64,000 nucleotides of DNA from Cruorifilaria tuberocauda (taxonomy: Eukaryota; Nematoda; Chromadorea; Rhabditida; Onchocercidae), in assembly GCA_013365365.1 (NCBI GenBank), contig JABVXU010000107.1, positions 62,001 to 126,000 of the forward strand. The letters run 5' to 3'. Made by a program: the position numbers and the translations under genes. A model generated the notes under the pieces. The model did no database searches. It worked only from the letters and a program-made list of their open reading frames with translations, and was not told where the DNA came from. This document shows, in pieces, positions 23,901-36,873 of this stretch (its first letter is position 1; every line of letters begins with the position of its first letter).

Positions 23901-26900
23901 GCCAAAACATCTTAGATTTAGTTTTTGAGTAATGAAAGGTACATTAAAACCCATATTGACAGTTTTTTCATTATTAAACTGAATTAGTAGAAGTGACTGA
24001 ACAAATTACTTCTTTATTAAATTTTTATTAATATGGATCAGTTTCTAGGCAATGTACGTGTAACTGATCTGAAAGTAGCGCCAATTCCACCACCAATGTG
24101 TCAATATGAACTCATTTTTCCAAATGCTGTTTGTGAAATTGTACAGTATAATGGTAGTGCAGCTTTTCTACTTGCGGACCATTCACTTCTTGCATGTATG
24201 ATTATGTTTATATAATTGAATATAACCAATTTTCAATTTCAGCCCTATTGCATAACAAATTGTGTTAGGATGCTATGAATTTAGCAGATTTAGTTTCGTG
24301 TTCATTTCGGATTTAGCTTTCATGCATAGTGCATTAAATGGTTTTATAATATTTAACTGTATTAGCAAAACCCACATTTTATCTAAAACTTGTCGAAGCC
24401 AACGTTGGTAATAACATCATCACTTTGGCGAAAATGTAAGCATGTTGTAGTACTTGGCCTTTTTGCAGACGAACTGCGAGAAGGAAAGTTCGAAAAATAT
24501 GCTGAATATGATACTATCGAATTACCAAAGGATTGCATATGTTACAATCTTTGTTTAAATGATTCTAACCGACTTTCTGCCATTGTTGCTTCTTCACGTT
24601 ATAGTTTATACAGCTTAAGTTTAAAAAATATGAATCTTAAGGAAAGGTAATTGCTTTACAAGTATGCCTATCTGATATTTTGGATTAAAGTTTTTAAAGC
24701 ATTACTTATTGCAATGTAATAATGCATTAAATAGGTTGTAATTCTCTGACATATTACCCAATGCAGTAGGTGAGATGCCTTCTACTTTCTTAGACTTCTT
24801 TAAAGTTTTTAAGATTCTCTGATATTCTGACAAAAAGATAGCTAACGGTCGGTTGACTCTGTAAGAATACTCCCTTTTCGCCTGAGTTTAGATTTTTTGT
24901 TCTTTCAGTATGTGTTTGTATTCTATGGAGAAGCCATTCGTTTCGCATAATCACGTCACCGGTGGTTTTATGCTACAGGGAATTCATGGTGAATGGTTTT
25001 TAATAAAAGAAGATAAAGAAAGGAATTATTCTTTAGAAACAGAAAAGCTTTTCGAAACAAAATCAACATTGCATCATTGTCGTTATTTACCAACCAAAGT
25101 ATATTGCTTTAAAAAATTCTAAAATAACACACTTAATTCCTTTTATAGCTGTTTGAATTATAACCTTCGATCTTTCGGGTTTTCATTTTCAAGTAATTTA
25201 TCAATTTGCAAATTGAAATCATAATACTGCGTCCGCTTTTGTATTTAATAATTATCATGTAATTGCTATTGGTATTTAAATTTGCTCGAAGATGCTAACT
25301 AGTTTGCGCACAAAAGGGAAACACTGATTTTAAGGATAGCATCTTTGGCATCGGCAAAACAAATGATTTGGTTGTGAATGGCCGATCGATTTTGAAATAT
25401 GTTGGATCATATGTGGTGGATCAGAACTATTTGTTGGCTGTAACATTTGGTACACATTCAAATTTCTCGAAATTACTAATTGCTGAGCTAAAAGATATTT
25501 TAACAGACGAGAAAGAAATAAACTATACCAGTCGAGCTGTTGAAAGAGGTGCAATGTTGATTGGATATGAAACCGGTGGTACTCGAGTTTGGTTACAAAT
25601 GCCTCGAGGTCAGAATTTTATTTTTCCATTTTGGAGAAATCATGTATTTCTTTTTTCTTATAGAGTATTGAAAATACTTCTTTTACAGTTCCTTTCAAGC
25701 ATTTTAGGTAATTTGGAAACAATACATCTAAAACGATTATTGCTGAACAAATTAAAAGGACTGCTAAATGATATGCATTTCAAGGATGCGGCTATTATCA
25801 TGAAAAAGCATCGTATTGACATGAATCTCTTTTACGACCATAATCCACAGGTTAGTTGTTGTGAAAAACCGTGAATTATAAGTTAATGTATCTCGTTGAA
25901 AACTGAAATTATTATTGAAAATACTACTCAAAATAAGTCTGTGCTTAGACAATATGTCGCGTTTATCAGGTTGGAAGTATTGAAGAGTATTTGTATTACA
26001 GTAGATTTTGGCAGTGCTGAATAGAAGACTTCTTAATTTACTGTGTCCATTGAATTGACACTCGAAATTTTTAAAAAAAATATTCATGCTTTTGATTTTA
26101 GTTTTTCATGAAACACATCGGTCAATTTATCGACGATATAGGTTCTGCTGAAATACTGAACTTATTCGTGACAAGTTTGAATAATAATGATGTTACAACG
26201 GGTATTTATTCGGAAAGCTATAACAATAATAACCATGAAAAGCCTGATATGAAAATAAAAAATGCCAAAACTAAGGTTCAGTTGTCAAATTCTTCAAATA
26301 CCTTCTAGTTTAAGAGATGAAGCATGTTGTTATTCTTTAACTTTTTTATGGTTAAGCAATAACGTGGGTTGGACTTAATTCGCGATTATCTTGCTATCAT
26401 GTTTTACTTGTTTTGAATACCGGGTTCTGGGCTCAATCAAATATCAAATAAATAAATCAGAAATAGAATGTAGGTTAGTAAAAATTTTTCTTTTTGTTAT
26501 ATTTGAATATTCTTATATATTATTTATTAAGGTCCAAGATGTTTGTATCAATATTCGCGAACATATTTTGAATCTCGATAATATTCGTATTACTGATTTA
26601 TATACCACTGTTATATCGACGTATTTGAGAGAAGAGCCTCCGCAGATTTCAAAAGCTCTATTAGCATTACGGGAACAATCTTTAAAATGTAAATAGAAAT
26701 ATTTTGACTATATTAATGGAAAGTGGTGGTTTTAGAAAATTCAAAAATTGATTATGAAATTAATTACTGAAGAGTACGAAGGCGAAATTGATTTTCCAGG
26801 AATGCTGTTTTGTTTGCTTTCTTTTGTTTGTCTCATTAGACTGAACGTTACTTTCATTCATGGTTTTATTATTGTATTTTAAAACTTTTTCCACACTTCT

Positions 26901-29900
26901 ACAAGATTAAAAATTTTCAATTTTGTATTTGTGGCGTAACAGTTAAGGCCAGATTATTGCACTCCAATTTTTTTCAGTACCCGATGGAAAAAAATTGGAA
27001 AAAAAGTGGATTGCTTATGTATCTTTGCTTGCTCCCACTGAAAATCTGTTCAATATCGCATTATCAATCTATGATTTAGATTTAGCACGTACTGTTGCGG
27101 AAAATTCTCAGATGGTAAGGTTTTATATGTAAGTATTCTTCAATACTGTTTAAATAAACTTCATTGCTGCAAATTATTGTGCATTTAATTGCTTTTTTTT
27201 TGAAATTATTATTTTCTAATTCACTATCGGTAGATGCTGACATGCAAAATGCTTATACCACAAATCAGTTTCTACCCTGTATGCTTATTTTCATTTTCTA
27301 TAGTAGTTTTGTTCATAGAAGAAAATTTGAAAATGAATTGTTCCATAATATTCCATTTTTCAGGATCCGAAGGATTATTTACCACTGTTGACCGATTTCC
27401 AAATCCAATCTCCTTCCGCTTATCAGAAATTTAAAATTGATATGCATTTGGGAATGTTTAAACGAGCTATCCGGAATCTGTCAGAATTGGATGATCATTG
27501 GGATGAAGCAGTTCAAATTATTAGATACCGAAATTTATATGCAGAAGCTTTGACCATATATTGCGGAAAGAAAACTTACTTGGTATGCATCTTAGAATTT
27601 CATTTTATTAGAATCAGTTGGTAATTCATGATATCATCAAAGGAGAGGAAAAATAGGTATTTGAAAAGTCAGATAATTTGCTAAAGGATTGTAGCTGATA
27701 TATTCTAGAATATTTTACTATCATGTATTTTTCATTTTAAAGTTGGATGAATTTTGATACAATTCGAGCTACCATTTCAGTTTCATAATTTTTTGTTGTG
27801 TTGAACATCTTTTAATGAGGGTCATCAATTGTTTTATGAAATTAAATGATATTAATTAACTCACTCCAAAAAGGAATAAGAATCAATCAATAATTTAGAA
27901 AGCTTGCGAGTTATGCGCTGATTACTTGATGGATAAACGACGCTTTGAAGAAGCTGCTGTGTTGTTTAAACGCGCAAACAATATGGCCCTGGCATTGCAG
28001 TGCTATCAGAATGCTCAAAATTGGAAAGGAGTTATTGAATGTGGACAAATCATGAACATGGAGAAAGAAATTCTAGACAGTTTACTTCAAAAAATGATTC
28101 CACATTTTGAGAGCAAAAGAAAATTTGCAGATGTAGCTGAAATATTATCATTCATTGATAAAAAGGTATGATAAAGATTCCTGGCAAAAAATAATATAAT
28201 TTGCGATATTTCTGCTAAGTCTTATATTACGTCAACTGCGTTTACTGCTTAGAAAACGGCGAATTCCTGCTAAAACGAAAAAAGAATAGATCCATTCCAT
28301 ATACATCTATAAATTAATGTGGACAAAAATAGAAACATAGAAGGAGATTTATATCTGTATAATATTGAGTACTTAAATGATGTTTTGCAGTCTAACAAAA
28401 TGCAGATAGTGGAATATTACTGTAAGGGGGACGCTTGGAATTTTGCCATGAATTTTGCTTTCGGGAATAACGGTAAGTTTTTTTCAAAATAGCCTATGAA
28501 ATATTCCAAGATATATGTATATAAATGCGTATGTAAATAAGTGCATCTAACGAGATGGTATTTTGATATTAGATTTGTTATTCTCTTGCAGAGTTGACGG
28601 AAACTGTTTTTAAAGCAGCTTCCATTCGTTGTGAACAAATTTTACAATGCATAGAAAATTGGGAGAATTTACTGGAGCAATATTGCTGTCGTTTGGAAAT
28701 AGTACGACAGAATAAAAAAAATTCGCTGAAAGCAGCTATTAAACGGCTTGAAGATGAAGATTTGCCGAAGTCAGAAGTAGGTCCTCATGCAATAACTAAA
28801 ATCATTTTCGTTTACTTTTTTATACTGTTATTGTGTCCATGTTTATTTAATATTTTTAGCAAATAATTGTGTTTTTTTTAATGGCGTTTAAATGTTTATT
28901 CGAAAATTTTGAAAAATTCAACTGGTAAAGTTACGAAATAATAGAATCGTATTTAGGCCTTTAGTGAAAAATCTAGCACAATGAGTGATATGTCGAAGAT
29001 TTCAGCAACTTCTACCGCTTCTGCTCGTCGCCGGAAACACATTGAAAAGTTAGTGATTCTGCTGGTTTATAGTTGATTAGGAGTTATTTCATGCAACTTT
29101 CTACATTTTGAATAAGTAGAAGAAGCTCTGTGGAAAAATATATATATAATGTTTTTTTATTCTTTCCATGAGCTAGCATTCGACTGCAATCGTTCAGTGC
29201 AAAAATTTTCAATGCAAATCCATTACCTCTCTTTAATTAACCAATTAAACTGAAAAGTTTAATATACAGATCCAATAATCTGTTATTAAAAAGGAAATTT
29301 TTTTGATTCACATCGTAATAACAAACCTGTAGTTCGAGCTTGGCTAATAGTAAAAGATTATTTGCATTTCATGATCTTTAATGCTGTTTTTGTCATCATT
29401 ATTATTACGACGAATATATGACGTATAACATCCACTATCATTTACCAAATTTTTATCATACTGTTGAAGGAAGAAAAAAGTGCTAAAGGAAGGTTCCCAG
29501 TACGAAGATGCAGCACTATTGAATGCTTTAAAAGATGTCATTTCACACATCGACTCTCAGCAAGGTATCATTTAGCTTGCTTAAATCTCTTAAGAAACCT
29601 TTACTTTTTAAAAGAAGAATCAGATATTCCTGCTATTAATTTCAGTTTATAAAAGATAAATTGAGAAGGTACTCGACCTGTAATTTTTGCTTTAACATTA
29701 CATCTAGCATCAAATTTCGCTAGTGAGTAGTTTATCGGTTCCTACTTATATTTATTTCAGACGAGCTTATTCTTCTATTACCCACTCTGATAGCTGTCGA
29801 TGCTGTTGAAGAAGCGCGAACCTTGCAAATCAAATTCCTTACTTTGATAAAACTTGCTCACAAAGTAATTGGAATAGCTTGGCCAACTCATCTTTCATCA

Positions 29901-30328
29901 TATATGATACCGGGACCTCAAAAGGAAATTGTACGTTGAATTCATCTATCGTTTCTAGAAATTTTCGAAATTTCATTTCACATGCTATGAATTTGCAAAT
30001 TTTACAATTGATTCTACCGTATCTTTATTAAAAAATGAATACGCTTTCAGTATCGTGATGAAAATGGTATTATCAAGCTTCCGGAAGAAAACAGTATTCC
30101 AGATAGGATACCACTTGGTAAATTAAGAACTATTTTATAATGTGCCATATACCAGATATGAATTTAAATACTTCAACATTTTGAGCTTAATTGGCTTATC
30201 AGCTGCAAATCCGGCAGATAATTTATAATTTGAATTAAGCGCAGTAAACATGATTTTCATTTCCAGAATCCGAACTGATGCGGCCGGAAATCAGGAATGT
30301 TTTATGGCAACTTGAGATTTGCTCTTAA
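20936..30328 (+). CDS. ELP1: Elongator complex protein 1 (ELP1/IKBKAP)
   Basis: Scaffold subunit of Elongator, which makes the cm5U34 side chains of tRNA anticodons in the cytoplasm. The start MRNLKVRSV at 20936 matches the family's MRNLK opening. About 25 exons, among them roughly 22,440-22,520, 23,225-23,425, 24,370-24,647, 25,336-25,607, 26,533-26,690, 27,364-27,581, 27,901-28,167, 28,592-28,777, 29,761-29,931 and 30,267-30,328. Landmarks in order: WD40 half with IGWGSKETQFQG and LAWNGDASYVVVS, then LQMPRGN, then NLFYDHNP at the start of the helical/TPR half, RFEEAAVLFKRANN, a Ser/Arg-rich basic segment (SARRRKHIEK near 29,030) and LKEGSQYEDAALL. It ends LWQLEICS. The basic segment corresponds to the tRNA-binding/NLS region of other ELP1 proteins. 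Exon borders in this gene are approximate. Confidence 0.95.
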
Positions 30329-30712
30329 GATTCTTTGTTTTTGTATATATATTGTTTCTTTTCATGCTCACAACAATAAACATAAATTAATATAAAACAT
30401 AACACAAATCATAAAACCAGAAAAGATATCAAATTAAAAAGAGAAGCTTTTAAATTAGAAACATCCGTCTAACACATGAGCTGAATCATCCTTCCTATAT
30501 AGTTTGTGAACTCCCATCTGCCTCAAAAAGACAGATCTGGCAGTTCCAGTGAATTCAGAGGCTCGTCACAATACCAAGAATGGTACCGCAGGAACTCCAT
30601 ACGCTTTATCAATATGTAGACGCCTTCCGATTCTGCTGGACACAAACTAGTCCTTTCTTATTTCACAGAAGAAGCGGAAAATGCAAGTAACAAAATGTTC
30701 AACAGATAGAAA
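30329..30712. other. Convergent 3' spacer, ELP1 and WDR74
   Basis: 384 bases between two converging stop codons; contains the ELP1 polyadenylation signal. No other gene seen. Confidence 0.6.
30375..30380 (+). terminator. Polyadenylation signal AATAAA of ELP1
   Basis: Canonical AATAAA 47 bases after the ELP1 stop codon, giving a short 3' UTR. Confidence 0.7.
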
Positions 30713-33700
30713 CTAAGTAGTTTGGATTAGTTTTTTAAAAGGGGGTGTAACTGCAATCTCGTCAGCATTCTCGTTTTTTCTCTTCCCCCCTGTTATCAAC
30801 TTCTTTCGTTTTGAAGTGTCCGGCTGCGTAACATTATGTTTTCGTTTTCTTCTTTTTGTAAGCTTAGGTTTCTTAATCACTTCCTCCACATCGTTCTTCT
30901 GCAATATGAAATTAAAATTAAGGTACAAAGATAGCCAAAGAAGCAGATTTCCATCTTCTCATAACGATCCTCTCCCTTTGATAAAATCCTTCGCTTTATT
31001 GCAGTAAATTCGTCCCATCTGCAAAATCTACAAATTGATCTGAAGCCGTCAAAAAGACATACTTTCGATTTCCTCTTCATCTGTTTTTCTTTATTGAGTC
31101 CCACGTCATTCCATAAAGTTTCATCCTCACTACTTTCGTCGTTACTAATTTCCTGAAAAATTGATTTGACTATTAAAAAGGATACTGAATCGTTGAAAAT
31201 GATGCTAAATAAAAAGCTATATACAGCTCAGCCGCACACAACTTACTCAAATACCGCAAACAAATTTTGCCCCGTACGATAATAGAAAACGGCTAATCGA
31301 AATTAAACGAAATCTGAAAGATGGTAAAAAAGAAGCTAAAAACGAACTACCGAATGCTCGAAATGATAAAGTTCAATAGTTAAAGAAGAATACAAAATTA
31401 GAAGCTGGAATAAACTAAGAAGTTGAGAACTTCGGCGTACGCAACACATGTTAATGTTTTTAATTTAACATAGTTGTATTTAAAAACCTTAATTTTCTGC
31501 CAGTCATCATCTTCTATTTCTTTACCGCCATCATCGTCATTATTAAGGATCGAAAGTTTATCACACAGCAAGATTCGATTCAAACGAGCTTTGCAGTAGA
31601 CCTGGAGATACGTTCACGACTTTAAAAGCATTGATCAAAATAAATGAAAATTACTGGGATTGCATAATTCAGAAAACGATTTATCTTGATTCTGGCTTGT
31701 CAAAAAATTAATATTTCTTGTTTGTATGTCTATATAAAATGTATAATTTGGTAAAAACTGGATTTAAACCTAACTTGAATAAAATTGGAAAAATTAAATG
31801 TCAAATGCAATTTTTGAGTGCCAAATTGTAAATCAAGTTAATAAAATATCGCAACATTATGACAATTAGAATATAAAGAACAAGTTCTTGCAAAACTGGA
31901 AACAACTTAATTTGCAATTAATAACCTTTTTGACAAGCTTTTTTGAATTCAATTCATGCAGTCTAACGAAACGATCAAGAGAACACGAGGCGATATATTC
32001 AGCTGTTTGATGTGCATCAATTCCACTGATACAACCAGCGCAACCCTTGTATTTACATACCATATGCACTGAAAAAGACACAGCAATCTAATTAATTTAA
32101 AAAAAAAATGTAAAATGAATTCCTAAGATGTTCTAGCGAGATTTGCACAACCTTCTGAATTACTTGAAAATCTTCGTAAAAAAAAAATCGACTAGAAATT
32201 TTCTCCATCGTATCTTTCATGCCCTATTTTCAGTGGTTTTGTTCTCATCACTCTAACTCTGATTGAGATTTTTCATTTCTATTCTACTGTGGTTCATACC
32301 CTTATGGATTATCAGAAAATTAAAAGTGAAAATGAGAAAGCTGAATCGTACTTTTATTTCGTAAATCAAACAATCCCATATCACCACGAGTATTGCCAGC
32401 AACTATCTGCATTTCGTTTTTACACAAAGACATTGCCGTCAGTGGCTCCTCTGCCCACTTCATCTCCTTTATCGGTCTCCGTTGCGTTCGAGGATCATAG
32501 AGTCTTATCTGTAATTCAGGATTCAAATTAACGATTTACAATCATGAATTACTACCAACCACTTCGCACAACTCTGGAACTTTTATACCTCAAGCGTAAC
32601 AAACTATATCAATAATTTCATGGTATTAGGAAAATCATTCAAATAATAAAAAACTACTCTAGAAAGTTAAGATATCAGGAATAAATTTCAAAGTAATCGA
32701 ATTTACTGACTGAAATCAGCTTCAATTCACTGTTAACCAATTTCAATAACCCATTTCTCAACCATTACAACTAAGCGGAACACAAGTCTAATGAAGCAGC
32801 CATTGAAATATGAAGTATAATAAGTTTATGGCTGCTGTCATGGATCTTTTTCTCAATAGTTTGAATTCTTTGGTTTTTTATCTCTACGGAAATTTATTAA
32901 ACAAATATTTCGATTTTCCTTAATATTATCTCTTATATAGTACAGCAGCGAGAGTTAAGTCAATACTAAGAAGTTCTTTAAAATTTAGTGAGAAATTTTA
33001 ATGCAGTTGAAACTTAAAAAATCTTCCAGAAATTCAAGAAGAAAATTAATTACCTGATGCTTACCAGTGACTGTCACAATGTTTTGCGACTTTGGTATAA
33101 ACCGTATGTCATTAACCCATATTGGTACTCTAAGCTGCAGTTCATCTGGTCGTACATTTTTAGCAATAAAAATTTTTTCGCCTTTTTCAATATCCCATAT
33201 TTTTAAAGGATTTTCTTTACCGCCAGTTGCGTAATGTCCTTCATGTTCGCAGTTGGGTGCCATAACGATCAAGTTATTTCCTGCGTCCAATTCTTTAACT
33301 ATTTCTCCAGATGGTGAAGAGACAGACAGTTCGCCAGATTCAGCTGCTGATATATATGTACCCCTGAAATTTTTGATTTCACTATTTTCCACAACTATTC
33401 AACTAGGGAATCAAAAAGTTGAAATTACTGATTAATTCTAGTAAATCAATCTAAAATAGGCAGTAGAAAGAATATCTATTCAAACTCATTTAGAACATAC
33501 AGTGATTTTGAATCTAAGCATCTTTTTCATGTAAGCTACCAAAAAAAGTTGAAGAAGTCTGAATCTGAAGAACACTACTTTCGCCAAATAATTTTCTAAA
33601 AAGTCATAATATTTTACGAATAATCTTCCATGATGCACAATTGACAGATTATTTGCCTAAATTCCTTTCAAAGTAAATAGCAATAAAGATGTAAACAACA

Positions 33701-34400
33701 TACACCGCAGTCCTTTTAATTCCTTTAACTGCACCACTGCCGTTTCCCAAAGTGAAAAGTGTCGAGTATTCATTCGAAGTTGTATCAAATAATCTCAACT
33801 GCTTATCCATTTGGACTGTCAGCAATTCCGTCTACGAACAAATCAATTTCAACAATATAACTCAAAACTTATTTGATTGATAATCCCAAAAAACTAAAAC
33901 CAAATATCATAAAGATGATACCTCACCTGATCTTCACTCGCCCAGCTCATGCAAGTTATCTCATCTTGCTTCGGTTTTAGTGAAGCAATTTCATTGATAT
34001 TACTGAAAGCACCGTCCTTGAAAGAAATAGCTGAAACTGGTTTCGATGCTATATATCAAATATATGACTACCTTTATTATTCCAATTTTAAACTGCTGCT
34101 TCAGCAAATTTTAAAAAAAATGCCGCAATTTAACTTGAGACTTCTTGATTATCATTTTTCTACTCAAGGTTGATAGTCAACATCTCATTAAGCCAAGGTC
34201 AACAAAGTAGATAAATGCCAGTTGAATTATAATATAATCTCAATAATATTTTAGTACTAATACCTCCGCTGACTTCCTACTACCCTTGAATATAACTGTT
34301 TACTTAATTAGTTCCACACGAATATGAACTGCTTCCCATAATTGGAATATTTTAACCAACCTTTTAAAGCACCCGTCGATGCGCCAACAAAACAATCCAT
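30713..34400 (-). CDS. WDR74: WD repeat protein WDR74 (ribosome biogenesis)
   Basis: WDR74 is the partner of the AAA ATPase NVL and homolog of yeast Nsa1; it works in nucleolar maturation of the 60S subunit. Nine exons: 34361-34400, 33927-34030, 33704-33831, 33054-33363, 32352-32508, 31926-32068, 31488-31601, 31063-31152, 30713-30898; they join in phase to 423 residues (human about 385). Landmarks: MDCFVGASTGALK at the start, then the propeller with ATGGKENPLKIWD, LRVPIWVNDIRF, IRLYDPRTQRRP and IASCSLDRFVRLHEL. The C-terminal tail is Lys/Arg-rich (KLTKRRKRKHN), as expected of a nucleolar protein. A TTGCAG acceptor lies about 20 bases before the ATG. Several donors are GTT-type (GTTGGT, GTTATT, GTTTTT), weaker than usual but fixed by homology. 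Confidence 0.93.
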
Positions 34401-34780
34401 TCCAAACAACAGAAACCTGCAATTCCAGAAACTTTAAATCAGAATTCCAAATCTCACTTCCTAGAACTAAAAAAGATTTCACGAAATATGTGCAACCGCG
34501 AGCAAGTCTCCCCAGTGTTACTTGGACACCTATTTCCATTGACCAATTATCCTCTCAAAAAGTTTGCAAGCAATAGTACAAGAAAAATATTCAGTGATAT
34601 CTGTAAGTGCTTCGGCATCTTCCGTCTGCAATGCCAAGTCATTTTCAGAAACCGATAAATGATTCAGATCAGTGCAAAAGATATAAGACAGATATATTCT
34701 GATTAAGCTTTATTCCATGAATTTTTGCATTAACAAATTAAAAATTCTTTTATTTTTGCAATAATAACAAAACAATGTGT
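34401..34780 (-). other. Intercistronic spacer RPL18A to WDR74
   Basis: 380 bases between the RPL18A stop and the WDR74 start on the same strand. It holds an RPL18A poly(A) signal and a splice acceptor before WDR74. An open frame on either strand here shows no domain. Confidence 0.5.
34749..34754 (-). terminator. Polyadenylation signal AATAAA of RPL18A
   Basis: TTTATT on the plus strand, AATAAA on the gene strand, 27 bases after the RPL18A stop codon. Confidence 0.65.
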
Positions 34781-35942
34781 TTATGAAAAGTATGTTCTTG
34801 GACGACGAGTAGTGAAGACAGCAGCATTTTTTCGTTTTGCAATCCGATGTGGCAATGGAAAGCTAATCTTCGAATTGTGAAATTGCTTAATGGCCGCTCG
34901 CTTACAGTCAGATGCTTTAATCACTTGTACTTTGATGATCTGCAGATATGTTTCCAAAATACACTTACAAAGAACTTACGGAATATTAAAACATATCAAT
35001 TGAGTTATTTTATCATTCAAATTCATCACTCATTTTTAAAACTTAATTAACAATTTATTTAAAAAATTAAATAAATTGAAAAAGTAAACCATATAAATAC
35101 CTGAATCCGATCGGCCTGTGCCCGATGGCGAGCACCCATATCTCGATAACACTGTGTTACAGCTCCAGCAATGGTATTATCCCGGTACTCGCGATACATA
35201 TTATGATGATTAGTACGCGAATCATACCGAAGCCAAATACCATAATTTTTGATATAGCCAGGTCTCCTTTCGAAAACCTATAAAATATATTCAATAAAGA
35301 AAGCAGGACGACGTGCAACTCCTTCTTCATAAAAGCAGTAGGCTTATGAAAGCATTTTGGACTGTGCTATAAAAAAATAAACAACATAAACCCTGGTATT
35401 TACCAGGTAATATCAAGTAAACACCCTTTTTCAAAATACGCCTAATGAGTTTCACCAAGTCCTATCAGTAATTGATGAAATCCTTGGATAAAATTTTATG
35501 CAGTTACTAATAAACTATAAAGAAAAGTGGAAAGCTGAGCAGAATGCGCGTTTCTTAGAAAAAAAGGAATATTATGTCACCAAACTAACTTCTTTGCATT
35601 CAAGAATTTCTCCATTTGCCTTCTTAACTCGTCGTAGCATGCTGGTAAAATACCAGAATCGGGATTTCGCGATCACATGGTTTGATGCAAATATTTGCAT
35701 TTTGTAAATCGGCGGATTAGGTTCTTTCGCGGATGGTAATTTACGTCCGACGACCATAAATTCCCTCAACTGTAAAAGAAAGATTATTCCCAATAAGAAA
35801 AATGGTAATCAAAAAAGAAATAAGACAGATAAATTCTTGGGTAACCACTTCTGAACGTTTTCAACTTTCCCAATGAAAAAGGAATTATCAATTCATCCTC
35901 ATTGGAAACACTTACCGTTTTACCTTTGGCCTTGGTCGGCAT
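34781..35942 (-). CDS. RPL18A: 60S ribosomal protein L18a (eL20)
   Basis: Cytosolic large-subunit ribosomal protein. Exons 35916-35942, 35590-35769, 35101-35277, 34781-34939 join in phase to 180 residues (human 176). The match is strong over the whole length: [70 protein letters not shown] and the basic C-terminus [10 protein letters not shown]. Exon 1 encodes only MPTKAKGKT, so the start is well placed. WDR74, a 60S assembly factor, follows on the same strand. Confidence 0.97.
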
Positions 35943-36873
35943 CTTGCACAATCGTCCACAATCCCTTAATTTCTACACATTATTAGATTTTACAGCAAAG
36001 TGCTTTATTTAAATACACAAAGAGATGTCATCATGTAGACACATACGATCAGAGACTTTGATGAAATCACAAAGTTTTATTATTTCAGTGACAATAAGAA
36101 TGCAAGCAGAAAAAAAAAGATAAGAGACGCTTCGTTATTAACTACAAGATCCTATTTCTACATCTATTTCCAAATACAAATACCGTGCAAGGATTCAGGG
36201 ATTCTAGAATATTTATAGCTGTTTACCGAGCAAAAATCGATCGAAATGGTTGCAATCTTTCTTTCAAAAAAACAAACTGTTTTAAACTAACATGACTGAT
36301 AGACCTAATTACTAATTTAAATAAAATAATTTTTCCTGATTGAAATGAAATACTGGGACTGAACTGGGAAGAAATACGAAAAGGTAGAAAAAATACTCAG
36401 CCGACTGTTAGCTAACATATAATACGTGCCTAAATACTCAGTAGTCTACTTACGACGATAATTTGCGATACACATAAGTGGTGATGTTTAGATGATTCTG
36501 TTGATAGGAGATGTTTTTATGCAACAAAACGACTCGATTATTAAAAGGAATAAAAGCCAAAAGCCTCAATGTTATGAATGAAAAGCCTGAATGTGAACAT
36601 TTCCAAAAGAATGGTATTCTAACATCCTCATATCCACCTTACGGGCGCCACTGACTTCAAAACCCTACCCACACGTACGCAAACGACTCCAGTACTCCTA
36701 AACGTTCCGTCCGATCCAGGGCATAATACTATCAGTCTTGATATGCTACGTAGGAAATCAAACCGCTGCAATGAAATTTCTCCCGTCTCTCCCTTTTCTC
36801 TACACGTTCTGTCTATCCTTGTGATTCGCCAGATCTCATTAAAAAATAACGCTACGTGATTTCCATTGGAACA
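35943..36873. other. Divergent promoter region, RPL18A and CCDC97
   Basis: 930 bases between two genes transcribed apart. The half nearer CCDC97 (about 36,640-36,850) is less AT-rich and pyrimidine-biased. No exon recognised. Confidence 0.5.

Noticed and set aside
25764..26087. 107-residue minus-strand frame inside ELP1
   Set aside because: Antisense shadow of an ELP1 exon and intron; no homology recognised.
34300..34539. 79-residue minus-strand frame before WDR74
   Set aside because: The same bases in another frame give MDCFVGASTGALK, the true WDR74 first exon, which joins in phase to exon 2.
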